A DNA stretch of 64,000 nt. Source: Sympetrum striolatum (taxonomy: Eukaryota; Arthropoda; Insecta; Odonata; Libellulidae). The notes below the pieces were generated by a model. That model was not told where the DNA came from and ran no database searches. It saw only the letters and a program-made list of their open reading frames with translations. The DNA is taken from the NCBI GenBank assembly GCA_947579665.1, contig OX388348.1, positions 12,710,001-12,774,000 on the forward strand, in the 5' to 3' direction. Shown piece by piece: positions 1 through 11,477 of the stretch; positions within the stretch are counted from its first letter, which is position 1, and each line of letters starts with the position of its first letter. The position numbers and the translations under genes were made by a program.

Positions 1-290
1 CAATTCTCCTGAGAGAACTGCCGGTGTTAAACATCTCCAGCTACTTTCTATTCACGTAAGTCTGCGGAGATCAAATATCCGCCCATCTAGATGCGCGATG
101 GAAAGCCATCTTCAGTCGGAGACGCAGGTGCATCACGTCGTTTCGCTACATTTACGATACGCTCGTGAACAAACAGAATTCCGGGAAAGGGAAAAGATGG
201 CGAAAAACGACGAGCGGAAACACTCTACCAGAAAGCCAAATAGGCTAGAACCGTCCGTTTCCATCGCGCCTAAGAATGCACATAAAATTA
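1..290. other. Unassigned sequence
   Basis: No gene, RNA or repeat is recognised. A 71-codon open frame crosses it, but the translation is low-complexity and basic, matches no family I know, and runs into the AT-rich repeat that follows. Confidence 0.5.
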
Positions 291-354
291 AACTCTCAGA
301 TATAAAAAATTAAACCCTAACCCCTTAAAAATAAACGCTGAGGTTTAAAAAATT
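291..354. repeat. Three degenerate 22-bp units (left block)
   Basis: Units of the type AAACGCTGAGATATAAAAAATT begin near 291, 313 and 334, so the spacing is 22 and 21 bp. The first two are degenerate (AACTCTCA and AACCCTAA in place of AACGCTGA). The same unit recurs at 822-890, so two small blocks bracket the sequence at 355-821. Confidence 0.7.
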
Positions 355-821
355 ATTATTAATTAAAATTTTACGACTATATATGTGATTTTCTGTAAAC
401 AACAAGACAAATAAATGTAAATAGTGCTTTTTACTGAAGAAATATAGACAAATAATACAAATTAATGAATATGTCTACTAGTATCCTACAGTTAATTGTA
501 TTGATGATGTTATAGGTGCTGGCGTAACTATGTTTTGATCATTATTTCATGTAAATGACAAATCTAAAGTACAAATGTAAACTGTGTGGTAACTGAGATG
601 GTGAGATCTACTTATGTGGAATAAATGTGTTGGAGATGATATCATGATTTATGAGCTGAGTCTTTCTGCGTTTATGTGTGCGTTCTGTTACTGTTTGTGA
701 TTATGGTGGTGCTGTATTTTCGTAACTTTCGTATTTGTGGGACTTCTAGTATATATTGTGACTTACTTGAATGTATACCTCACAATTGTCAAACTGAAGC
801 ACATATGTGAAAATAATAATA
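355..821. other. AT/TG-rich block between two 22-bp repeat blocks
   Basis: About 470 bp with many TGTG and ATG words on the plus strand and an A-rich right end (AAAATAATAATAAAAAAA). No open frame of note. It could be a short retroposed or inserted piece inside a former 22-bp array, or the array may simply have grown on both sides. No clear terminal inverted repeats are visible. Confidence 0.4.
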
Positions 822-890
822 AAAAAATTAAACGCTGAGATATAAAAAATTAAACGCTGACATATAAAAAAATAAACGCTGCGATATAAA
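822..890. repeat. 22-bp tandem repeat, three units (right block)
   Basis: The word AACGCT recurs at 831, 853 and 875, an exact 22-bp period. Each copy is followed by GAGATAT, GACATAT or GCGATAT and a run of A. These are better preserved than the matching units at 291-354. Confidence 0.85.
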
Positions 891-3800
891 ATATACACAA
901 AAACAGCTTCGATAAAGGCTATCAAAAAGCGACTCGTAATTGGAAAATCTAGTTTCCTCCGCGAAGATTTTCTCCTTTGAGGAGGGACTTATCTGTGCCA
1001 AATCCCTCCTCGAGATCTCGCTTGAGGGCTCAATTTATGTTGGACGAGCCATAGAAACATCCAAGTTTCGAACATAAGGAAAGCGAGGAAACTAAGGGGA
1101 TTAAATAAACTGAGAAATGAGAAAGCATTAAAGGGAATGGGCCGCCGGAGAAATATGACACAGGCGATAAGAACTGGGTCGGACTTAAGTATTTGATTGG
1201 ACGAAAACTGGAACATTACTCTTATAAGGAGATACTGCCACCGCGTACTCGCAGGGGACCGTCAAATTCGCCGAGGAAAGATGAATAGCTGCTTGAGAAA
1301 TCCGAGAGAAACAGCCGAATGACATTAACACAGATTTGGGGCAATTTGCCGTGAGGAAAAGTTTGCCTCTTGCTCCCTTTGTTTCGACACGACCAAAACA
1401 CATCCTAAGAAACTTTAAAAATAAAAATCACACGGCGTTAAATTACTTTTCGACTTGATATTCCGAAAATAGTTGGTTCTGGGAGCGGAACTGTTCATTT
1501 AGGCAACTTCTGTTACTGCGGTAGTTTTAACGTCTTAGTTAACTCTAGATAACATACTGGTACTTAATACGTTGTGGGAGATGCTTAAATAAGGTTAGTA
1601 CTCCGTTAAAAATGCCATAGTAAAACATCGATTGTGTCTTAACTAGTGATATAAGGTTCACTAAATCCACATATAGCACAATATAAAAACTAAAACGGCT
1701 TAAAATATGATAAAACTCTTTCATAATACAATGGTTGACTTAATCAACAATAATTGCAGTGTGAAGATGTAAACGAGAATGGTATGTTTCGAGAAAAAGA
1801 TGTTGGTATGATTAAAATAAGCCGACTGAGCTATATAACAATATTAAAAGGGTATACATTGGAGATCATTGCTTCAACATTATTTAAAGAGGCAACTTAA
1901 TCCATTTAGCGGCATCTACCAACATACATACAAATAGATATCAATAACTAAGAGAAAAATCGAACTGTAATTCTTTTAGTTTGTAATAGCGCAATAAATA
2001 TATTCTCATGTAATTGAAAAATCAATACTTAGAAATATTAAATAAACATTTCCAGTTCTAGGCAATGAGTTACAAGTGGAACTTCAAGTAGTTTAAAATT
2101 TAATAATACTGATAAATGTCTAACGTAACTAATAAAGCATCCTGATTCTTAAGCAATTGATATTAACGCATCATTGCATGTAAATGAAATGAAAAACACG
2201 AATCTGACTATGGCATGTGATACGATGAGTTTTAATCAAAAAAGTACTTGGAAAAATCTTCAACGCAATCTAAATTACCCGCGCATCAGAGACGCGAGAT
2301 AAGAATTATTGCAGTTTAATCGGAGGATAAATTACAAAAACAGATATCAAGGGCACCGAGGGTCACGGGAGTGGGCGTGTGAGAGGCACGGGATGAAAAA
2401 GACGGCTTCGGAATGTAAAGATTTCAGATTCGGGAAATGAATGGACATATCACGAATCGGCGATCGGGGAAGTCCCATCTAGGACATCATCGAGGAATAT
2501 TCCGCGACCAGATAAACGAACGATGATAAATGAGAAAAAGGACGATGTGGAAGAGACTGGAATCGGCAGGAGGGGGCGAATCAATAACAATGACAAGACG
2601 ATATTTAATCGATCAGATAAACAAGAGCGAATCAATTTCCTCTTTCGAGATAGCGGAGTTAATAACGTACTGCTCAGAATGCAAAGCGGAATTTAAATGC
2701 TAATAGAATCTCTATTGTTATTCTATTCCGAGATGTCATAGTGCGATAGGGCATCGCTAAGACAGTTCCGTTCGCGCAACCCCGCCTGAATAACCAACTA
2801 GGACTCCTCACACATAGATAGTGAAAGTGAGATACGAAAACAAGGGAGCTATTGAGCGAAACACCATCAAAAAGGGGACTTCAAAGAAAACTTCTTCGGG
2901 GTAATCGATAGACTTTTCATTAATCCGAAACCAACCTTTATTAGTTCTTAATGGACTACTTATTAACTTGGGGAAAAATAATTTGGGGCCGAAAAAATCT
3001 TCCCTTTAAAATAGCTAAGGATTAAAAGATTTCGGTATATTGGCTTGGGAAAAAAGGCGGGAGCCTTAGGTCGAGAAGCTCTAACTTTGGGAGATGAGAA
3101 ATGTTTTTCTAGAAGGAATAACGCAAGTTTGATGAAGCTACTTATCTCCTTTAACATGCAATAATTTTTCGCAGGGCTAATAAAACGAGTTTCGTCAATT
3201 TTTAAACCCCTTGAAGTTCAAAAGGATTTTTATTCGTTTTCCATCAACGAGGAAACAGGGAATGGGAATCGTAGGCGCTGGTATTGGCTAGCGATGTGGG
3301 TTGCATACACGTTTTTGAGTACTTTTTATGCAGTAACTTTAGACTGAGTATCACATACTTTTAACTTCCTGATAAAGTTGAGTGGAATAGGAGATAGTGA
3401 TCTCAATTCATATAAAAATAAAAACAAAAATTAAGGATATTATTACCCAAAGTACTTTTAGATTCACGCAAAAATACAAGATAAAGAAGCTATTTTTACT
3501 CTAACTTTTCAATCAGTCTCCTCCTCATTTGTCAGAATAACATATGAACCTGATGGTCAGCAATTAAATTATAATAAAAAGACAGTAATTTTTGTTAAAA
3601 TAACTACGGATATTATACTATGCTCTGTACTTTTATCACCAAATTTCAATACATCATACCATAAGTTAATCTAATTTAAAAGGCTTATCCTACCCTACTC
3701 TAGCTGAATCCATAATATCAATTGAAATATATCCATAAAACCCACAAATTTAGTTTCGTAGAGGCATATAAACTGTTCTTAGTAATACCTTTCTATGATA

Positions 3801-5395
3801 GTAACGATTGATTGCTTTTTCAAAGACTATATGCGCAGTGAATATTAACAACTACTGATAATTCAGTTCAACGTAGTTCCATAAAAGTTATCTAAGTATC
3901 GAAAGTGAGTAGGAAGCATGTTATTTTATGTAATAATATGAATATTGTAATCATTGAATGTTGTGCAGAATAAGGGAATCATCTAAGTGACCAATTGAAA
4001 TTATTCGAGAAAATTTATCAGAACGTATTCACAGGAGCTTAACTTGCTTATATCCACCTTGATCTTGAATGTTCGTAATCGGGTAACAGATTCCGAAGCG
4101 CAATTATAAAACGCAGCTGCGACAATACCAAAGGATTTAAGTCATGAGGATTACTTCCCGCGCATCATAATAAGCACGAAGAGGGCCTAGGCACCGCCCC
4201 GATGCAATCTCGAATTTCATAAAGATGAGCTGACGTCACATTCTGGATGCAGCGAAAACATAAGAGTCATTCTCCAGCACATTAATAATCTCCACCACCT
4301 GACAAGCTAATCCTGCAGCAGTTCATCAAAATTTCCTTTAAAGGAAAAACATTCTCCCTCCTCGATCGATTCATTTCGTAGCCCAGTTTCTTAAAAATGC
4401 GAAGGCATCGTCATAAGAGCCCATTCCAGTAAGAAAGGAAAAAAACGGTGTAAGTCACTTTTATGGGATAAATTTCCAGAAACTATTTTAAAACGGTGAA
4501 CTGTAAACAATCACGATTAATACTTAATATTGCCATGCTATGTTAGAGTTAAAGACTGCTCTTGTATTCTCTTCTACTTGAACTTAAGCACTACGACGCA
4601 TTTTTATGTTAGTATATCACTAGCGATTTTCCAGCCATCGTATTCAAGCTCAATATACAATAGGAACATATTTACAAGGATTCTAGGGATATGACCCTTC
4701 ATTGTTTTGATGGATGATAAAAGACTGATGTACTTAGGATGCATCTTTTAATTTTTTTGCAGTGTTTGCGGACGCTATATTTTTGTCAGAATAATAATTA
4801 TAGATTCCATTATAAGTTGTATTAAGTCGAGTATGGTTTGATAAGAAACAACGAAGTAATTCAAAGACGTTAACAGTAAACTAGACGATACCAACCGCAA
4901 CTCCCGCAGGTAAAGATGCAAACATAAATCGCAGGCGACATGAATTGGTACAGTTACTTAGAACCGATAACCTCTTAAATGTATTAAAGAGCTATATTTA
5001 CCTACGTATTCGCAATCTTATTCCAACATATAATTTTTTTTATTTTAAGTACAATGCCAGCTTTACATATTACACACAGGAAATTCTTGCTTACTTTCAG
5101 AGATATTTTGAACTTCCACTTTCAAGCGTAGTACTAGAAAAGAATTCCTTTTCATATAGCGTAAAACTTACTTAACGAACCGTTGCTTTTCATTAGATGA
5201 AAAAAATAAAAACATGAATTTAATATTAAATACTATTTGTTTACTTTGAGAGTTTACTTTACAAAAGTAAGACTTATCTCGCATACTAACTTGGGATCTG
5301 AATTACGTAGAAATAAGGAAATCCACAACGCTCCTCACGAATTCACCTAATTATATTTTTCTTCTGAATTCAAGTTGAATCCAAGACAAAGTAAT
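891..5395. other. Unassigned AT-rich stretch
   Basis: About 4.5 kb in which I see no gene, RNA gene or clear repeat. Slightly GC-richer parts lie near 960-1400 and 2290-2830. Open frames are under 77 codons, occur on both strands, and give no recognisable protein. Short unrecognised exons or regulatory DNA cannot be excluded. Confidence 0.5.
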
Positions 5396-5755
5396 AATGA
5401 ACACTCCATTCATCAATCAGTTTTATACTTAGAGGTGGATATTTAATTGAGATCTTATGGGTATATAATTGATGGGAGATAGAAAAATGATAGTGAGACT
5501 GTGTGCATCTTAATATTAGTGACACATAGAAGTCACTCACAATCCTGAAAAACGGACCCTAAATTACGGGCTATTAAAATGAATATTCCATTATTCAATC
5601 GGTTTTACGCTTAAAAATGGATATTTAACTGAGTTTGGATATCCAATTTATGGGAGCTAGAAAACTTAGACGGTATGCATCTTAACAGTAGTCACACATA
5701 AAAGTCACTCTCTACCCTGATAAACGGCCCCTAGATTACGTGGTATTAAAGCAGC
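5396..5755. repeat. 182-bp tandem duplication, two copies
   Basis: Copy 1 (5396-5577) and copy 2 (5578 to about 5755) align end to end. Shared landmarks in order are AATGA near the start, a CCATT..TCAATC/G..TTTTA word, GGATATTTAA, ATGGGAG, GCATCTTAA, CACATA.AAGTCACTC, and a CGG.CCCTA.ATTACG word before the junction. The copies differ at many sites and by small indels, so the duplication is old. Confidence 0.85.
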
Positions 5756-5849
5756 ATTCATCCACTACAGAATTTACGCATCCTTGCACTCCAGTTACCA
5801 GCAATTCCACGGATTCACTTCCGAATCCTCTCTCAGAGAACCCGTGACA

Positions 5850-6250
5850 TCCTAACAGCGAAAGAGGGCACGGATTCGGCTCCCGGAAAAAAGAAAACTG
5901 CGGAAGATGGCAGCTATGTTTTCTTCCGATATCATCCTTTGGAGGCGCTTAAAATGTAAAGCGAAGAGAGAGTGGCGGCGTAACATGCATTCCAATCTCT
6001 TCATCCACCACTCTTTTCCCCACCCCACCTCGGGCCGACCACTTTGCCAGAAGACGCCAAAATGACGCCTCCTTCTCCGGCGAATGGTCCCTCGGAGGGG
6101 AAGGCCGAGGCGCCGCTGGGGCGAGCGGGAGGGCCTCGGGATTGGTTCCGCAGCGAGGGGGCGGAAGTGGTGGGGGGATTGGGTCGAAGGCCCCAAAGGG
6201 CTTCCGAAGGGGGGAGTGAGGGCGAATTAGCAGAATGCGGAGGGAAAGTG
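5850..6250. other. GC-rich, CpG-containing patch
   Basis: Much GC-richer than both flanks, with many CpG steps and G/C runs (for example GGCCGAGGCGCCGCTGGGGC at 6101-6120). Overlapping open frames on both strands (95-134 codons) follow from the low stop-codon density and give no recognisable protein. It may be a CpG-island-like regulatory patch or the GC-rich part of an old insertion. Confidence 0.45.
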
Positions 6251-6390
6251 GTTCGTTGTTTGTATCCTCTGCATGATCGGGAAAAAATTAGGTCCTTTAG
6301 AATTGAAAGTAGAAATTTTCGGCCGATATAGTGTTCCTGCGACCATTTCATGATGAATGGAATATTTTCGTTTCTCACTTGGTACAGAGA

Positions 6391-6690
6391 AAATGCATCT
6401 ACCATTTACTTTTGTCACAGTCACAGATCATGGCTGTGATGAAATGAAAGCTATTGAGATATGAGTGGATAATTGCACTGATTAGGGTCCCTCCTTAAGG
6501 ACTGACAAAAAAGAGTCACTCTCAGAGTCATTAGAAAAACGTATCTTCCATTTACTTTGGTCAGTCTTGATCATTGCAGTGATAAAATTAAAGCTATCGA
6601 GGCACGATTTGATAATTGCACTGACAAAGTGCTCTCCTTATGCACTGACAAGAAAAGTGCTACCACTAGAGTAATTTTGCTTCACTTGAG
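6391..6690 (+). repeat. 146-bp tandem duplication inside a dispersed repeat
   Basis: Two diverged units line up. The word CCATTTACTTT is at 6402 and 6548, followed in both by a TGATCAT/AGATCAT motif, a GTGATRAAATKAAAGCTAT motif, GGATAATTGCACTGA or GATAATTGCACTGA, and an AAGnACTGACAA motif. The element continues to about 6850 and reappears inverted near 42.8-43.1 kb. Confidence 0.75.
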
Positions 6691-6850
6691 TGGACATGTT
6701 CCGCTTATAGCATTCTGATTCAGTGAGGAAAGCATGGGCTAACTACCTCACTCCTCATCCTGCCTAGTAAACCTAATTCCTCTCTACAAGGTCCTATTGT
6801 TAGCAGTTCATGTCAGAGGGGATGAGGCACCAACCGGCCTTTACAGATCA
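6660..6850 (+). repeat. Dispersed repeat, copy A
   Basis: The part containing TACCTCACTCCTCATCCTGC and CTAGTAAACCT (about 6745-6775) is present as a reverse complement at 40.09-40.18 kb and at 42.83-42.86 kb. The right part (CCTCAT..GGCCGG side) matches the 40.1-kb copy, and the left part (TTTTGCTTCACTTG..GGACATGTTCCG) matches the 42.9-kb copy. This is a family of at least three diverged copies in this window. Class unknown; no terminal repeats or coding trace are visible. Confidence 0.75.
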
Positions 6851-6861
6851 TATATTAAGTA

Positions 6862-6925
6862 AGGAGGGATTTATCAATATTTCCCCAGCAGCTCCCATGA
6901 ATTTTGATTAACTGCACGAGGAATA
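6862..6925 (-). repeat. Short repeat shared with 7550-7612, copy 1
   Basis: Contains GGGATTTATCAATATTTCCC followed by AGCAGCTCCCATGAATTTTG. The same order of words, with differences, lies at 7550-7612 on the same strand. Both copies sit at the 3' side (minus orientation) of LINE-like sequence, so this is probably a retroelement 3' untranslated segment. Confidence 0.7.
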
Positions 6926-7180
6926 ACCTTGAATTCTGTATAACACAATCTTCGTAAATTCAGTTCGATACTGCATGTAATAGATATTAATGCATTTTAC
7001 TAACATCTCTCTTCTGAGAATAAATATCAATAATATGTTCCTACAATCGTCACAGTTTTCCCCTTGAATTCTAGCCTCAATTACATTGTTAAGCAATCCC
7101 TATCTTCTCAATATTTGACCCAAACATTTCTTCTATCAATTTTTAATCACTTCAATTAAAGCCTTCTCTCCCCAACCATC
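6905..7180 (-). pseudogene. LINE reverse-transcriptase C-terminal remnant
   Basis: Read on the minus strand, about 7160-7070 encodes a GSNIE motif, then VIEARIQGEN, then degraded sequence ending near 6908. The same two motifs occur in the same order in the better-preserved remnant at 61.3-61.8 kb (GSNIE, then VIESRIQE). In non-LTR retrotransposons this is the stretch after the YxDD catalytic box, with a linker like 'RI..A..A'. There are stops and frame changes, no endonuclease or YxDD is present, and the copy is dead. The assignment to one family with 61.3 kb rests on motif order and is fairly safe; the clade is uncertain. Confidence 0.6.
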
Positions 7181-7310
7181 TTCATGGGCTATGTACCTAC
7201 ATACTTAAAATGCGTCATTTTGAATTTAATATAAAATTGAGAAGAATAAACATTATTATAAATACTGAGATTAGTTGGCATTTCCCGCTTTATTCCGTCC
7301 CTAATCAAAT

Positions 7311-7336
7311 GCGCCCCTTTTGTGAGAAAGGGCGCG
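7311..7336. other. Short GC-rich inverted repeat
   Basis: GCGCCCCTTT, spacer TGTGAG, AAAGGGCGC: a 9-bp stem with one bulged C. It is the most GC-rich hairpin in a locally AT-rich stretch. No coupled terminator T-run or gene is seen. Confidence 0.5.
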
Positions 7337-7549
7337 AAATATCTCCTTTCGAATTGCGTTGACGTCGCTTTTTGCTGTTTGTTTCCCGCTCTGCTGCGTT
7401 TCACTAGCACGTTTTTCTTCCGGGAATTCCGGGGATGGTTCTTTTCCGGGAGCTTCCGGAAATTATGCGAGGTGACCGTTCGTACATCAGCTTGCTCTGA
7501 ATTGGGGGTAAAAAGAGTTGGATTTTGTGCCGATGGATAAAAAGTGAGT

Positions 7550-7612
7550 TAAGAGAGATTTATCAAAATCCACCCGGCAGCTCCCATGAATTTCGATAAC
7601 GTATACGAGGTT
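7550..7612 (-). repeat. Short repeat shared with 6862-6925, copy 2
   Basis: Contains GAGATTTATCAAAATCCACC and GGCAGCTCCCATGAATTTCG, matching the copy about 690 bp to the left. In minus orientation it ends a low-complexity open frame at 7487-7765 that has no recognisable domain. Confidence 0.7.
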
Positions 7613-7769
7613 TAACATTAAGTTAGTATGTAACAATAGTATGACCCCGCACGTAATAAAATTTGAGGGTTCTTCTGAATACTTGTTTATGGGAATGAAA
7701 GAGAAAAGATAGGTGGGAGAGAAATGAATTATAAGCAATACATGGTGAAACCTTCCATAATACAATTAT

Positions 7770-9440
7770 CATGTTCTAACATAGATGTAAAAAGCTTTAT
7801 CCCCTCCAGTTTTCTCAAAAGAGAATTATTGATTATATGAATGAGAGAATTATGATAATTCCCAAAAATCTTGTCGCAAAGACAATTTTCTTCGTTTGAA
7901 GAACCCATAAAATGTATTATTTAGATCATTAATGCAGGAATAACTTGACTTAACAAAATTAAAGTTGAATATGTATTAAATACATAATAATATTTTTAAG
8001 AAATCAAATTAACAATAGAATCAACTTAAATGTCTGTTAGTATTCTCAGAAAGCTTAAACAATATAAATCATATGTATATTTGTTACTATTAATACGCGG
8101 ATCATTTCTATAATAGCAAGATCTCCTCTTCATTGTATCAATCAAATGTTGAAGAATACAAAAAGGAAAAAGATGAGTAAAGATGACTGATAGCTTGAAT
8201 AATGAAAAATGAGGCGTATTAATCAAGGGAAAAATGAAGGGAAGGAAGAAAACATGACATCTAAGATATGTGTAAGTCGATTGAGAGTGACGACGTTAGT
8301 TGATACCAAAAAAAAAAACAAAAATGACATTCTGAAGACTTGCAAGCGTAAGGTGGAATTAGTTCTATCAGTTACACTCAGAAAACATTAAAATGATGAG
8401 ATCGAAATCTGACTCTACTTTAGATAAACTGAATTATAACTGCATAAAGAAAAATGATCTTACAAGCAATGTCTTTAGAATATTAAAATTCACTTAAAGG
8501 AATACCTTCGTCAGAAAAGCGTAATGATAACAGTGCTACCCGGCTGGTATATATAGAAAAACATACAGGTAAATAATTACCACGAAATAAACACAATTAC
8601 TGATAATGGAAAGCAAGTGATTACATGATTGACATAATGAATGAAAGGAAAAGAAGATATATTTCCAAGGCTTTTGATCAAACATTCCAATTATAGACTT
8701 GGTCACTGAATCGAATCAACTGAAACATGAATTATTTTAACCAAGGAAGAGTCTCGGCAATTAGACACGTGAAGATGTACCAAGTAAAAAAAAAACGTGT
8801 AACAATCACAGGAATTAGATACTAAAAGATATCGTCGAAGGGAATCAACCTTTATTCATACAGATAGAGTCTGCATCCTAAATCAACGAGGAGAGACGTA
8901 CACTCACTCCAATTACCGCTCCAAAATTTGCGGTAAATCTTCAAAAGCACTCCAGGAGAGCATTCCCTGCACGTGTAACTTAATAAAAGAGATCTCGATC
9001 TTCCCTTTTAAGGAAGGGGATTTATGAAACCATTAAAATTTTTATCTAAACGAACAAAAAGAAGGGAAACAACCTACTCTTTAAGGGGGTCTGTGTATGT
9101 AGGTGACTTCCTTCGGACCGAATGAAATACCCTTTCCGTCTGCATGAAAGCAAGCACCGGAACACACAAAGGTATCTCGAGCCAAGAAAGAGATATTTTA
9201 TTCGGAAACGGTTTTAAAGTCCTTTACTTTAAGGGCGGTGCAAGGAAATGCCGTAGGAAGGGAAAACGGTGGCTCTTGAAGCGGGAGCATCGTCTTTGAA
9301 GGGAGCTGATTAGGAGCATCCATACACAAATCTGAAAGCCTTAACTTGGTTAATGCTTCCTCGATCCCGCCCCCTCTTATCTTAGGGGAATCAAACCTTA
9401 CACCCCCGCGGCACAGGTAGGGCGAAACTTCTACTACACT
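7770..9440. other. Unassigned AT-rich stretch
   Basis: No gene, RNA or clear repeat recognised. It contains A-homopolymers near 8310 and 8790, and a moderately GC-richer part at about 8890-9440 with open frames of up to 105 codons that match nothing I know. Confidence 0.5.
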
Positions 9441-9444
9441 TCCT

Positions 9445-9475
9445 CGTACATGTACGTGGTACTTCCTCGAGGAAG
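9445..9475. other. Two adjacent perfect palindromes
   Basis: CGTACATGTACG at 9445-9456 (12 bp) and CTTCCTCGAGGAAG at 9462-9475 (14 bp) lie 5 bp apart. The word ACTTCCTCG precedes or begins each, suggesting a small duplication. Possible protein-binding palindromes; no associated gene. Confidence 0.6.
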
Positions 9476-9767
9476 AGAAAATATTAATCTTCATAAGGCG
9501 AATGTTGAAAAACAATAAAACTCTTTATGCCACTATGACAATATACTATATGACAAGAGAAATCCATAAACTTTCCGCTTGACGCTAAAATTCGAACGGA
9601 TAAGTTTAACTCGACATCAAAGCGTTTCCTATCACCCCTAAGCCTAGGATGGAAATCATAGAAAAAATTGTCCAAGGTTAAGAAGTTCTTAAAATATTAA
9701 ATGTGTCATCATTGATTTTTCTCTGAAATATATTTCATATTAAATACCCAGAAAACTAATTATATCA

Positions 9768-9796
9768 AATATATATATATATCTATTATATATAGA
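9768..9796. repeat. AT microsatellite
   Basis: An (AT)n-type run, interrupted by CTATT, just before the B-box array. Confidence 0.8.
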
Positions 9797-9879
9797 TGCT
9801 TCTCCGGATTCATTCATGATATACCCAGATACCCAGATAGGATACTAATTCACAGGCTAAACTACTGGCGTCATTGACT

Positions 9880-10795
9880 CGAAATTTTTACCACGTATTG
9901 GCCATAACGTGAAACCCCCAGGGAAAAAAGCGACTTTGATCCTCAGTATCATAGGTTCGATTCCAGAGGGGCCCAAAGTCCCGATTTTTCCCGTTTAAAT
10001 GCATTACCGTGATTTTCGGGAATAAAAAAAAAATACTTTCCGGATAGGTAGAGAAATAAAACTCAAGGAGCCTATATATATGGTAATGATCTATCGAAAT
10101 CATAAATGAGTTTTACGGAAAATATCCTTAGTTCGATGCTAGGTCGAGGCAAAAATCGGCCGTTTAAAAAGCATTGTGGCGATTTTTATGATTTTTTTTT
10201 GGACCCTTTCCCGATGGCATGGATACTTGAAATTCGGCATGAGGTTGGAGATCATAAATGTATTTCATAATAAAATTTTTTGTATTCGCTGATGGTCCTT
10301 GGTTCGATCCCAGAGGGCCATTTACATTCCTCAATGCATTTCTTATGGAGATAACAGAGACAAATTTTAGGTACTTCCCGGCATGATATCGATTTCAAAC
10401 TTTGCACAAAATAAGATCAAGTCCTTTAAAATCATACTGTGCATTCAAAGCGTAAATATATTTCCTGGGTTCGACACCAGGCGTCTCTTATATAAGTAGT
10501 TGATCCGATTTTTAGGAATTATTTTGAAACCTTTGCCAATAATATAGAAACTTCAAATTCGGCATATAGATAGAGATCATAAATAACTTTCAGACACATT
10601 TTTTAGATTTCCAAGATCGTCCTTGGTTCGAATCCAGAGAGCCATTTAAATTCGTGAAAATTAGAACGTCTTTATAGGCAGTTGTAGCCCATATTTCTGC
10701 TTGAATTTTCACACATAGTTAGAGATGGTGATCTTCTATTGTGTTTCATAGTAGGTTTTCCAGTAAGACCCGGGTTCGATGCCAGACGATGGAAT
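9880..10795 (+). repeat. Tandem array of six units carrying tRNA B-box motifs
   Basis: Six matches to the RNA polymerase III B box (GGTTCGANNCC) start at 9954, 10130, 10301, 10468, 10625 and 10773. Spacings are 176, 171, 167, 157 and 148 bp. They read GGTTCGATTCC, AGTTCGATGCT, GGTTCGATCCC, GGTTCGACACC, GGTTCGAATCC and GGTTCGATGCC. Other words recur in phase: a CCAGAG(G)GGCC or CCAGAGAGCCA word right after several boxes, a CTTSAAATTCGGCAT word, and AGATCATAAAT. The units are strongly diverged. The family could be a tandemly amplified tRNA-derived SINE head or a satellite that took in one. No convincing A box is seen at normal spacing, so tRNA function is unlikely. Confidence 0.75.
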
Positions 10796-10956
10796 TTAGG
10801 CAAATTTTAAGAAAAATTTCAATCTTTTTTTACTTTCTCCATATACGAAGTATAGAGAAAGTATTGTTTTCATGAAAAAATTCGACTTCGAGATTTCAAC
10901 GGAAATACATGTTTTAGGTTCCCTAGAACACGTTTTGACCATTTTCGGAATGATGT

Positions 10957-11010
10957 CTGTGTGTATGTGTGTGTGTGTGTGTGTGTGTGGTTGTGTATGT
11001 GTGTGTGTGA
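10957..11010. repeat. GT microsatellite, copy 1
   Basis: Imperfect (GT)n, with GTAT and GGTTGTGTAT interruptions. It is about 24 bp longer than in copy 2, which accounts for the difference between the 981-bp spacing of the left ends and the 957-bp spacing of the inner landmarks. Confidence 0.9.
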
Positions 11011-11118
11011 TAGTGGACGCTCTAACGTGAAAACTATTTGTCGTATCAACACCAAACTTCATATATAGTACTGTGGTGTGTGCTGTCAGAGTTGAATAGT
11101 TTTTGGAGTAAATCGGTC

Positions 11119-11160
11119 AACCGGAAGTCGAGCTTTATTCATTAAAGCTCATTTCCGGTT
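11119..11160. other. CCGGAA hairpin in subunit 1
   Basis: AACCGGAA-gtc-GAGCTTTA, loop ttcat, TAAAGCTC-at-TTCCGGTT: two 8-bp helices separated by a 3/2 internal loop. Equivalents lie at 11436-11477, 12076-12117 and 12393-12434. Confidence 0.8.
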
Positions 11161-11435
11161 TTCAAAATATCTCCATAAATATGATATATACGTATGTTGT
11201 ATTACTTATAAAAGTTTTAGATAATATAATTTACTATAACTTTTGTATTTAACATATTTTTGTATCACCGGTTGATTAGGAGTTATTCGTGAAACACTGA
11301 TAAACCGGAAGAAGATGATTATGTACTTTGTGGGCGCTCTAACATGAAAACTATTTGGCGGATCAACACCAAATTTCATATGTAGTACTTCTATTTTAGT
11401 CTTTAGAGTTGATTAGATTTTGGAGTAAATCGGTT

Positions 11436-11477
11436 AACCGGAAGTTGAGCTTCATTCTTCAAAGCTCATTTCCGGTT
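11436..11477. other. CCGGAA hairpin in subunit 2
   Basis: AACCGGAA-gtt-GAGCTT, loop, AAGCTC-at-TTCCGGTT. The outer 8-bp helix is intact and the inner helix is shorter than in subunit 1. Confidence 0.75.

Noticed and set aside
311..322. Telomere-like CCCTAACCCC
   Set aside because: Single occurrence inside a degenerate 22-bp unit, with no tandem hexamer or pentamer array.
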